DNA from: Eubacterium sp. | GTDB lineage: Bacteria; Bacillota_A; Clostridia; Peptostreptococcales; Anaerovoracaceae | Length of the DNA: 5,527 nt | Direction of reading: 5' to 3' | Assembly (NCBI GenBank): GCA_021769545.1 | Contig: JAETSS010000098.1 | Span: 1 to 5,527, forward strand | Part shown: positions 1 through 5,527 of the stretch, in pieces | Layout of the letters: every line of letters begins with the position of its first letter | Numbering within the stretch: the first letter of the stretch is position 1 | Notes under the pieces: generated by a model | What the model was told of the DNA's origin: nothing | Databases searched by the model: none | The model's input: only the letters and a program-made list of their open reading frames with translations | Translations under genes and position numbers: made by a program

Positions 1-1675
1 TTCTCAGTTCCTTTCCCACGGACGGTCCGAAGAGCTCTTCAGCCACCACATCGTCCTCCGTAGTTCCGAAGGTTTCGTTGATGGTGCCTATTACCTCTGC
101 TCTCTTATCGCTGTCCAGAGACTTGATGGTCCTGATGACTATCTGCTCATTGTTCTCGCCCGAATATATGATCTCGGGGTCCAGATCGTAATCCTTGATG
201 GCATCCTCCACCTGCGATACCTTGACTTCCTTGCCCATATCCATCTGGATCATCGTGCCGCCTGTGAAATCTATACCGTAGTTGAGACCTCTGACTATTC
301 CGCATACCAGACCTGCCACCATTATGGCTATGGAAATAACGTAGAATATCTTCCTCTTGTTGATGAAGTGGAGATCTCTGTTGATGGAAAAGATAGCCTT
401 GTTGTTCTTATTGATACCGAAGAAGGATTTTCTGCTCATGACCTTGCTCTCGGACATACTGCTTACATAGAGCTGTGTCACTACAACAGCGGTAAATATG
501 CTTACCACGATACCGATCATAAAGGTCCATGCGAATCCTCTTACTGAGCTTGTTCCGATCTCGTACAGTATGACAGCTGCGATGAGTGTCGTTACCTGTG
601 AGTCGATAACGGTGCCCATAGCTCTCTTGAATCCCGTCTGTACAGCCGATCTTATGGTCTTTCCCGATTCTATCTCTTCTCTTATCCTGGAGAAGATGAC
701 TACATTGGCGTCTACCGCCATACCTACCGAGAGTATTATACCTGCGATTCCCGGCAATGTCAGTACGCTGCCCATCAGCGCCATTATGTTTAGGACTATC
801 ACCACGTAGAAAAGCAGTGCCAGATCCGCCGCTATTCCCATACCTCTGTATGCAAAGAGCATTATCAGCATCACTACGGCAAGACCTATAAGACCTGCGT
901 ATACGCTCATTTCCAATGCATCATAGCCTATCTTCGCAGACTGTACCGAGGAATTCACTTCCTGCAGCTCCAGCGGCAGCGCACCGCCTCTGATGAGGGC
1001 TGCCAGATTTGATGCTTCCTCCTGTGAAAAGCCTCCGGTGATGCTGCAGTTTCCTCCGCTTATAGGCTGCTTTACCGTCGGATATGATATTATCTGTCCG
1101 TCCAGGATTATCAATACGGAAGTATTGGGGATACCCTCGATGGCTGACGTCACGGTGCCGCTGAATGCCTTGGAAGTCGCATCATAGAAAAGATCGGCTC
1201 CTTCGCTGTCGAATTTCAGTGCAACGGCGTATCCTGCGCTGTCCTCATCCATCGTCGCGGATGCATCCTTCACGTTTCCTCCGTCAAGTACTATCGTGCC
1301 GTCGGCCAGTGCGAACTGCAGCTGCGCCGTCTTACCTATCTGATCGATGGCCTCCTGGGCATCCTCCGCTCCCGGAAGCTCTACTCTTATGCGTTTTTCA
1401 CCTTCTATGGTGACTACCGGCTCCGACAGTCCCATCTGGTTTACTCTTTCTTCTATTACCGTCTGTGTCTGCTCCATGGCCTCGCGGAGCTCCTCGCCTT
1501 CAAGATCGGTATTGGCTTCCATTACCACATATACGCCGCCCTTGATATCAAGACCCAGCTTGATCCTGTCCTTGATGGGATCGATAGGACCGGCTCCGAA
1601 AATAGTAAGGTACCATCCCGCAGCGATGATAATAACAAAAACTACTGCTAAAACTCTTTTTAAATTGTAGTTCAT
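1..1675 (-). CDS. secDF: Protein translocase subunit SecDF (SecD-SecF fusion), C-terminus beyond window
   Basis: This gene encodes the ion-gradient-driven membrane subunit that helps SecYEG release exported proteins on the outer face of the membrane. I translated 558 uninterrupted codons from the ATG at 1675; the frame is still open at base 1. One N-terminal membrane helix (about residues 8-26) is followed by the SecD signature GLDIKGGVYVVME (41-53) and the P1 periplasmic-type domain to about 245. A block of helices follows at about 256-403, containing GMAVDANVVIF (318-328). Its Asp322 matches the proton-path aspartate of SecD. SecF begins without a stop after about residue 405: a helix at 442-462, GLNYGIDFTGGT (463-474), then FGPSVGKEL near the window edge. 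A fused SecDF is usually about 740 residues, so roughly 180 residues (the remaining SecF helices) are missing. GGAGG lies 5 bases before the ATG. SecD and SecF are separate in many bacteria but fused in Bacillus and some relatives. Identification is firm. Confidence 0.97.
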   Translation of the reverse strand, partial: MNYNLKRVLAVVFVIIIAAGWYLTIFGAGPIDPIKDRIKLGLDIKGGVYVVMEANTDLEGEELREAMEQTQTVIEERVNQMGLSEPVVTIEGEKRIRVELPGAEDAQEAIDQIGKTAQLQFALADGTIVLDGGNVKDASATMDEDSAGYAVALKFDSEGADLFYDATSKAFSGTVTSAIEGIPNTSVLIILDGQIISYPTVKQPISGGNCSITGGFSQEEASNLAALIRGGALPLELQEVNSSVQSAKIGYDALEMSVYAGLIGLAVVMLIMLFAYRGMGIAADLALLFYVVIVLNIMALMGSVLTLPGIAGIILSVGMAVDANVVIFSRIREEIESGKTIRSAVQTGFKRAMGTVIDSQVTTLIAAVILYEIGTSSVRGFAWTFMIGIVVSIFTAVVVTQLYVSSMSESKVMSRKSFFGINKNNKAIFSINRDLHFINKRKIFYVISIAIMVAGLVCGIVRGLNYGIDFTGGTMIQMDMGKEVKVSQVEDAIKDYDLDPEIIYSGENNEQIVIRTIKSLDSDKRAEVIGTINETFGTTEDDVVAEELFGPSVGKELR

Positions 1676-1731
1676 TTGAACCTCCGGCTATAATTTATTT
1701 TAAACAGACAATAAGAAATCCATTTAATCAT
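1672..1731 (-). other. Possible 19-codon leader ORF overlapping the secDF start
   Basis: An ATG at 1731 opens a frame of 19 codons (MIKWISYCLFKINYSRRFK) that ends with a TGA sharing the bases ATGA with the secDF start codon. This arrangement is typical of translational coupling. Against it, no Shine-Dalgarno sequence precedes the ATG, the frame is short enough to occur by chance in A/T-rich DNA, and the peptide shows no known arrest motif such as those of SecM or the RAPP-type peptides. If the promoter proposed at 1740-1768 is used, the transcript would begin about two bases before this ATG, making it almost leaderless. It may simply be part of the secDF 5' leader. Confidence 0.2.
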
Positions 1732-1739
1732 ACTTTAAT

Positions 1740-1768
1740 ATTTTACTACTTTTTGGGCATCTAAACAA
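1740..1768 (-). promoter_or_regulatory. Candidate sigma-A promoter for secDF
   Basis: Reading on the minus strand, TTGTTT (1768-1763) is followed after 17 bases by TAAAAT (1745-1740), which gives the right spacing with a good -10 box and a weak -35 box. It sits in the A/T-rich gap between the small membrane-protein gene and secDF. Transcription would start near 1733, about 58 bases before the secDF ATG. Other A/T-rich hexamers in this gap (for example TATGAT at 1732-1727) could also serve as a -10 box, so the exact site is uncertain. Read-through from the upstream gene is also possible, because I see no terminator between the two genes. Confidence 0.4.
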
Positions 1769-1852
1769 GGGGCATACGTTGATTTTTCGGGATTTTACGG
1801 CATATACGGGCAAAACCGGAGACTTATGCGGAATCGGACCTGCTGCAGCTTT

Positions 1853-2218
1853 TCACCTGCTCAGATTCGCACCCACTATTCCTCCTGCCGCTCCCGCCAA
1901 AACAGGTATCGCGTAGAAAATGCTGAAACTGTCCATACCGAAGGCTCCGGCAAAGACTCCTCCTACCGCCAGAAGTATTATCAGCACCAGCAGCGCTGCG
2001 GCTGCCGCACCAACCAGCAGACCTTTTTTCCCGATTATGTTCCCTTCCATGATGCCGATGACCATGGAAGCTGCCGACAGGATACATACGAGACCCGCGA
2101 AAGTCCAGTTTTCCCTGAAGCCGGTGAAATTTATCATTACCGCCAGCAAAAAGGAAAGGGCAATAAAGAGACTCACGGAAATTATATATGCTTTTAACGT
2201 TCTTCTTATTATCTCCAT
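1853..2218 (-). CDS. TIGR04086-type small four-helix membrane protein, function unknown
   Basis: This gene encodes a 121-residue, very hydrophobic protein with four predicted membrane helices at about residues 10-29, 38-57, 66-90 and 99-118. A short basic N-terminus (MEIIRRTLK) precedes helix 1, a GKKG turn (63-66) lies before helix 3, and a glycine-rich AGAAGGIVGANL stretch (108-119) lies near the C-terminus. Length, helix layout and position beside yajC and secDF match the TIGR04086 family of Firmicutes, which has no established function. Its placement suggests a link to the Sec/YidC membrane machinery, but that is inference. I chose the ATG at 2218 over one at 2254 because GGAGG lies 6 bases upstream of it and the extra 12 residues of the longer form are not family-like. 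The gene follows yajC by 95 bases with a terminator between. In many Clostridia the SCIFF peptide gene scfA and its maturase gene scfB follow this gene; here secDF follows directly. Confidence 0.8.
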   Translation of the reverse strand: MEIIRRTLKAYIISVSLFIALSFLLAVMINFTGFRENWTFAGLVCILSAASMVIGIMEGNIIGKKGLLVGAAAAALLVLIILLAVGGVFAGAFGMDSFSIFYAIPVLAGAAGGIVGANLSR

Positions 2219-2224
2219 AACACA

Positions 2225-2229
2225 CCTCC
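2225..2229 (-). promoter_or_regulatory. Shine-Dalgarno site fixing the start of the TIGR04086-type gene
   Basis: GGAGG, within CGGAGGTG, is separated by six bases from the ATG at 2218. It lies inside the longer reading frame that opens at 2254, so it argues that translation really begins at 2218 and that the protein has 121 rather than 133 residues. Confidence 0.8.
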
Positions 2230-2273
2230 GATACAGTATATTGCGCCGGAGCATGCATTATGAAATCCATACG

Positions 2274-2302
2274 AAAAAAAGAGGGGCATTCCCTCTTTTT
2301 TT
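2274..2302 (-). terminator. Intrinsic terminator after yajC
   Basis: A perfect inverted repeat has arms at 2274-2285 and 2291-2302 with a five-base loop. Read on the minus strand, the GAGGG/CCCTC stem is preceded by seven A and followed by seven T, the classic rho-independent form. It begins 12 bases after the yajC stop codon. Because both flanks are A7/T7 it would also work on the opposite strand, although no plus-strand gene reaches it. Its position implies that yajC transcription largely ends here and that the TIGR04086-type gene depends on read-through or on a promoter of its own. Confidence 0.85.
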
Positions 2303-2313
2303 AAAAAGCGTTT

Positions 2314-2826
2314 TTATTTTTCTTCGTCTTTATCAGCAGCTTCTTCAGCCTCTGCCGTTTCTTCAACGTCCGCTGCTTCTGCTGTTTCTTCAGCTTCTGC
2401 TTCGATTTCTTCCGTTGCTTCCTCGTCAACTGCATCTTCTTCGACTTCTTCAACGATTTCCTCTTCAACAGGAGCCGCCTTCTTCATTCTCTTAGGCTTA
2501 ACCTTCTTAGGTTCTTCGACTTCCTCTTCCTCTTCAACTGCCTTGGAAGCATGTCTCTTGCCCTCTTCAACAACCTTTGAAACTGCCCATCTCATGATTT
2601 CGAATTTCACTTTGTCTGCTCCTACCTGGATCACGAGAGACTCTTCCTTGGTTTTAACGATCTTACCGCAGATACCACCGATAGTTATGATCTCGTCTCC
2701 TACCTGCACTCCGCTTCTCATAGCGTTGACTTCTTTTTCTCTCTTCTTCTGTGGTCTGATAAGTAAGAAATACATTACTAGCAGTAGGATGATCAAAGGT
2801 AATATCATCGTCATAGTTCCACTCAT
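2314..2826 (-). CDS. yajC: Preprotein translocase subunit YajC with long acidic C-terminal extension
   Basis: This gene encodes YajC, the small single-helix partner of SecDF in the Sec holo-translocon. The 170-residue product has a short N-terminus, one membrane helix (about 6-23), the family signature RPQKKREKE (24-32) on the cytoplasmic side, and the conserved core GDEIITIGGICGKI (43-56) running to about residue 85. YajC proteins are usually about 85-110 residues. The rest here (86-170) is low-complexity, rich in Glu, Ala and Val, with a basic island KKVKPKRMKK (107-116) in an otherwise strongly acidic and probably disordered tail. The ATG at 2826 is supported by AGGAGG eight bases upstream. 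A tRNA-Leu gene ends 63 bases upstream with no visible terminator between them, so the tRNA promoter may also serve yajC. An intrinsic terminator follows directly. The core identification is firm; any function of the tail is unknown. Confidence 0.95.
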   Translation of the reverse strand: MSGTMTMILPLIILLLVMYFLLIRPQKKREKEVNAMRSGVQVGDEIITIGGICGKIVKTKEESLVIQVGADKVKFEIMRWAVSKVVEEGKRHASKAVEEEEEVEEPKKVKPKRMKKAAPVEEEIVEEVEEDAVDEEATEEIEAEAEETAEAADVEETAEAEEAADKDEEK

Positions 2827-2872
2827 TTGGCGCTCCTCCTATCGAGTACATTAAGTAATTACAACATTATCC

Positions 2873-2888
2873 TTAGCATATTAGCATA
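2873..2888. repeat. Tandem 8-base direct repeat next to tRNA-Leu
   Basis: TTAGCATA occurs twice head to tail on the plus strand (2873-2880 and 2881-2888), starting one base beyond the encoded CCA end of the tRNA. It probably arose by local slippage. It lies in the possible tRNA-yajC spacer and is too short and isolated to support an attachment site. Confidence 0.7.
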
Positions 2889-2889
2889 A

Positions 2890-2976
2890 TGGTGCCGGCG
2901 ATGGGGGTCGAACCCATACGGTGTTGCCACCACGGGATTTTGAGTCCCGCACGTCTGCCAATTCCATCACGCCGGC
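2890..2976 (-). tRNA. tRNA-Leu (anticodon CAA)
   Basis: The 87-base gene folds into a complete class II tRNA. The seven-base acceptor stem GCCGGCG/CGCCGGC is perfect. The anticodon stem CGGGA/TCCCG encloses the loop CTCAAAA, giving anticodon CAA, which reads the leucine codon UUG. A long variable arm has the stem GGTG/CACC around GCAA, as expected for leucine tRNAs. The T arm is ATGGG-TTCGACC-CCCAT. The discriminator base is A and the CCA end is encoded. Its 5' end lies 20 bases past the stop codon of the RND gene, and a near-consensus promoter overlaps the end of that gene. Confidence 0.97.
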
Positions 2977-2987
2977 GCATTGAAATA

Positions 2988-3016
2988 ATTATACCATTAC
3001 ACCGATATGATTTCAA
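2988..3016 (-). promoter_or_regulatory. Near-consensus sigma-A promoter of tRNA-Leu, inside the RND gene end
   Basis: On the minus strand TTGAAA (3016-3011) and a perfect TATAAT (2993-2988) are separated by exactly 17 bases. The expected transcription start is near 2981, about five bases before the mature 5' end of the tRNA. The -35 box lies within the last codons of the RND permease gene and the permease stop codon (2999-2997) falls in the spacer. This is the strongest promoter-like sequence in the window and fits a stable-RNA gene. It probably drives yajC as well, since no terminator separates the two. Confidence 0.85.
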
Positions 3017-5527
3017 GTTCTTCTTCCTTAATTTTTTCAATATGTTTCCTTGCAAATATCTTATACATAACAGGGATAATTACGAGAGTCATAAGGGTCG
3101 CGTATATGAGTCCTCCGATGCAAACTATCGCTACAGGCCTTATCATCTCCGCGCCTGTTCCGAAGCCGATGGCAAGAGGCAGCAGCCCCAGGATCGTGGT
3201 GATGGCTGTCATCAATACCGGTCTCATTCTCACGGCTCCCGCATTTATTATGGCCTCGTCCATCTCCATTCCCTCCATACGGAATCTGTTGATGCAGTCC
3301 ACCAGGACTATGGCGTTGTTTACGACTACTCCCATCAGCATGACGAATCCCATCATGGAAACCACGCTGACATCCTGTCTGCATATGAGCAGAGCCAGCA
3401 TACCTCCCGTAAAGGCAAGTGGTATGGTGAATATCACGATAAACGGCGATCTCAGTGACTGGAACTGGGCCACCATGACAAGATACACCAGCAGGAAGCC
3501 GACGATCAGCATCAGCATCATCTGCTTCATGGCATCCATGATCTCCTCGTTTTCTCCGCCGTACTCCAGTTTGACGCCATTTGGTACCAACTCTTTGTCG
3601 CTTATCATCTTCCTGACGTCATCCGTCACCTTCGTCACGTTGTAATCGTCCTTGATACCTGCCGTCACCTGCAGACTGCGCTTCTGGTTGTCGTGATTTA
3701 TCGCGTTCATGGACGCACCCGTCTCTACAGATGCTATGGAAGACAGCGTCACCTCCGACTTGCTTCCGTCCTTCTTATCCGCCTTAAGCTTCATATCCAT
3801 CAGCGCTTCCTTGTCTATATTCCCGGAAGATGAATTCTCGACCTTCACGTCCACCGTACCATCCGTCTGAGTCAGCTTGGTAGCGTCCTTTTCCTTGGCA
3901 AGCTTGTCGGATATCTGCTGATATACCTGTGCAGTCGTAAGACCTTCTTTCATGGCCAGGTTCTTATTTACGACGATCTTAAGCTCCTCCGTGCTCTCTT
4001 CGTTGACGTCGGATACCTCCTCAAGCTGCTTCATTTTTCCCAGCTCTTTCTCTATATTGGCTCCCGTCTTCCTCAGCAGATCCAGATCGTCGCTGTAAAG
4101 ATTCAGCGTTATCCCCGCCCCGCCCATCATGGATGTCATATCCATATCGGCTGACGTGGTTATTTCACAGTTGTATTCCTTTGCCAGCTTTTCAAGTCTC
4201 TTGGCTACCTGTTTGCCGTTTTCCGCCTTATCCTCGTCCAGGACTACATAGAGCATCGTAGACGTTACGTCCTGCTCGGATGCGGACATGCCGAACATAC
4301 CCAGAGTATCGCTGGCCAGCATAGCTCCCACCGTCTCGACGCCGTCTACCTTCTTGACATCGTCGCATATGGCGTCCGTTGCCGCAGACGTCTCTTCAAG
4401 GGTGCTCTCCTCAGGCATCTGTATCGTCGCCGATATCTGAGGCGTACTCATGGAAGGCATGAAGGCGAAACCTCTCGAAACCGCAAGTCCTGTCGATGCC
4501 ACAAGCAGCACTACGGAAGCGATGATCAATATTTTCTTATGAGCAAGGCTCCATCGCGCCAGCTCCTTGTATTTCTTTATGGTCCTTCCTTCCTGACTCA
4601 GTATGGACTTCTTCGTATCCCTTGAAAGCAGTCCCTTGGCCATGGCAGGTACCAGGGTCAATGCGATTATCAGACTGGCCATCAGCGAATAAGCCACGGT
4701 AAGGGCCAGATCCACGAAGAGATCTCTTGTCATCCCGTCGACGAAGACTATCGGAACGAACACGCAGATGGTCGTCAGCGTCGATGCCGTAATGGCTCCC
4801 GCCACCTGAACGGCTCCCGAAACCGCCGACTGCACCCTGCTGTAACCCATAGCTCTCAGTCTGTATATGTTCTCCACCACCACTATGGAGTTGTCTACCA
4901 GCATACCGACGCCGATGGCAAGTCCCGAAAGGGATATCATGTTGAGAGTGACGCCGGAAAAATACATGAGGACTATGGCGAACACCACGCTGATAGGTAT
5001 GCTTACAGCCGTTATCAGCGTAGGTCTCAGGTCTCTCAGGAAGAACAGCAGTATCAATATGGCAAGAACGGCACCCAGAAGGAGATTCTGGAGCACCGAA
5101 TCGATGACCATGTGTATGTATTCTCCCTGATCAGACAGTACCGTGAATTCCAGCTCGTCGTATTTCTTCTCAAGCTGCCCGAATTTGTCGATGATATTCT
5201 CAGACACCACTGCCGTAGCGTAGCTTGACTGCTTGGTAAAGCTCAGCAACACTCCGTTCTGTCCGTTTATCTTGGCATATGTATCGCTTTCCTGATTTGT
5301 ATACGATACCGTTCCTATATCCGAAAGTCTCACAGGCTCGACGCCGTCCAGACCCATATCGAGGAGTATGAGATTTTTAAGCTCCTCCTCGTCCTTTATC
5401 TTGTTTCCCACGCTTACGAGGATCTCGGCTTTGCCGTCGGTGATATATCCCGCAGGCATGGAAAAATTCTGCGCGTTCAATATGGCTGCGATGTTGTTCA
5501 TGGTAAGGACGCCTGTCATATCTGCGC
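2997..5527 (-). CDS. RND-family efflux transporter permease (AcrB/SwrC-like), N-terminus beyond window
   Basis: This gene encodes an inner-membrane exporter of the RND superfamily, driven by the ion gradient. The frame is open to the window edge. Numbered from the first in-window Met (5519), 840 residues are visible; AcrB-like proteins have about 1030, so roughly 190 residues (helix 1 and part of the first large loop) are missing. Seen in order: the rest of extracellular loop 1 with MPAGYITDG (21-29), helices 2-6 (about 142-292), helix 7 (327-346), the second large loop (347-660) and helices 8-12 (662-822). Helix 4 carries GMLVDNSIVVVEN (205-217): Asp209 matches AcrB Asp407, while the position of Asp408 is Asn210. 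Helix 10 carries VVVNNAIVLVD (731-741), with Asn734 where AcrB has Lys940. As I recall the family, this VDN/VNN pattern is common in Gram-positive RND pumps such as the SwrC group. Substrate is unknown; an adaptor gene, if present, would lie beyond the window. No terminator is visible before the tRNA. Confidence 0.93.
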   Translation of the reverse strand, partial: ADMTGVLTMNNIAAILNAQNFSMPAGYITDGKAEILVSVGNKIKDEEELKNLILLDMGLDGVEPVRLSDIGTVSYTNQESDTYAKINGQNGVLLSFTKQSSYATAVVSENIIDKFGQLEKKYDELEFTVLSDQGEYIHMVIDSVLQNLLLGAVLAILILLFFLRDLRPTLITAVSIPISVVFAIVLMYFSGVTLNMISLSGLAIGVGMLVDNSIVVVENIYRLRAMGYSRVQSAVSGAVQVAGAITASTLTTICVFVPIVFVDGMTRDLFVDLALTVAYSLMASLIIALTLVPAMAKGLLSRDTKKSILSQEGRTIKKYKELARWSLAHKKILIIASVVLLVASTGLAVSRGFAFMPSMSTPQISATIQMPEESTLEETSAATDAICDDVKKVDGVETVGAMLASDTLGMFGMSASEQDVTSTMLYVVLDEDKAENGKQVAKRLEKLAKEYNCEITTSADMDMTSMMGGAGITLNLYSDDLDLLRKTGANIEKELGKMKQLEEVSDVNEESTEELKIVVNKNLAMKEGLTTAQVYQQISDKLAKEKDATKLTQTDGTVDVKVENSSSGNIDKEALMDMKLKADKKDGSKSEVTLSSIASVETGASMNAINHDNQKRSLQVTAGIKDDYNVTKVTDDVRKMISDKELVPNGVKLEYGGENEEIMDAMKQMMLMLIVGFLLVYLVMVAQFQSLRSPFIVIFTIPLAFTGGMLALLICRQDVSVVSMMGFVMLMGVVVNNAIVLVDCINRFRMEGMEMDEAIINAGAVRMRPVLMTAITTILGLLPLAIGFGTGAEMIRPVAIVCIGGLIYATLMTLVIIPVMYKIFARKHIEKIKEEELEIISV

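Noticed and set aside
498..1670. Several plus-strand reading frames opposite secDF
   Set aside because: They lie antisense to a clearly conserved coding frame, have no convincing ribosome binding sites or family resemblance, and arise from the codon bias of the minus-strand gene.
1776..1852. Hairpin after the TIGR04086-type gene
   Set aside because: Only an imperfect dyad with short mismatched arms (GGTTTT against AAAATCC) is present, with no G/C-rich stem and no T-run in the right place, so it is not supported as a terminator.
2235..2258. TTCATA-18-TATACT as a promoter for the TIGR04086-type gene
   Set aside because: The spacing is acceptable, but the predicted start would fall within the Shine-Dalgarno sequence at 2225-2229, leaving no usable ribosome binding site.
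1824..2495. Frames on both strands overlapping the small membrane protein and the yajC tail
   Set aside because: They are shadows in other frames. The plus-strand one at 1920-2495 is Leu/Phe/Pro-rich only because it is the complement of the Glu-rich YajC tail, and it crosses the terminator.
2873..2976. tRNA-Leu end plus the adjacent direct repeat as a phage or island attachment site
   Set aside because: No integrase gene, no duplicated tRNA 3' end and no foreign genes are visible. The flanks are housekeeping genes.
4107..4170. Met-rich stretch in the RND second loop (Met459, 461, 464, 465) as a copper or silver binding site like that of CusA
   Set aside because: The residues are clustered rather than arranged like the CusA methionine triad, and similar Met/Gly/Ser-rich linkers occur in non-metal Gram-positive RND pumps. 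No supporting metal-resistance genes are in the window.
5517..5519. ATG at 5519 as the true start of the RND permease
   Set aside because: The frame continues upstream to the window edge, no ribosome binding site can be seen, and the first visible residues align to the middle of the first large loop of RND permeases, so it is an internal Met.

Overview
The window looks like chromosomal DNA from a Firmicute of the Clostridia type, of moderate GC content. The basis is the gene set (a fused SecD-SecF, YajC and a small membrane protein of the TIGR04086 type), strong GGAGG-type ribosome binding sites, frequent AGA and ATA codons, and short A/T-rich intergenic gaps with Bacillus-like sigma-A promoters. 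I cannot name the genus from the sequence.

Every convincing gene is on the minus strand, so transcription runs from high to low coordinates. In that order the window holds: (1) the C-terminal four fifths of an AcrB/SwrC-like RND efflux permease, cut off at its N-terminus by the window edge (2997-5527); (2) tRNA-Leu with anticodon CAA (2890-2976), with a near-consensus promoter nested in the end of the RND gene; (3) yajC (2314-2826), with an unusually long acidic tail; (4) a compact intrinsic terminator (2274-2302); (5) a 121-residue four-helix membrane protein of the TIGR04086 type (1853-2218); (6) a 177-base A/T-rich gap with a possible promoter and a 19-codon mini-ORF; (7) a secDF fusion gene, cut off at its C-terminus by the window edge (1-1675). 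No gap exceeds 300 bases, and no mobile element, CRISPR array, rRNA or riboswitch was seen.

Functionally this is mainly the Sec accessory locus. SecDF and YajC form the membrane complex that assists SecYEG and YidC; SecDF uses the ion gradient to pull exported proteins out of the channel. The small TIGR04086-type protein is a recurrent but functionally unassigned neighbour of yajC in Clostridia. The RND permease belongs to the same superfamily as SecDF but should be a drug, lipid or surfactant exporter.

This is largely an ordinary housekeeping region. I found no convincing new system. The points most worth a second look are the tRNA promoter embedded in the RND gene, the likely tRNA-yajC co-transcript, the long acidic tail of YajC, the terminator that separates yajC from the following genes, and a mini-ORF whose stop overlaps the secDF start.
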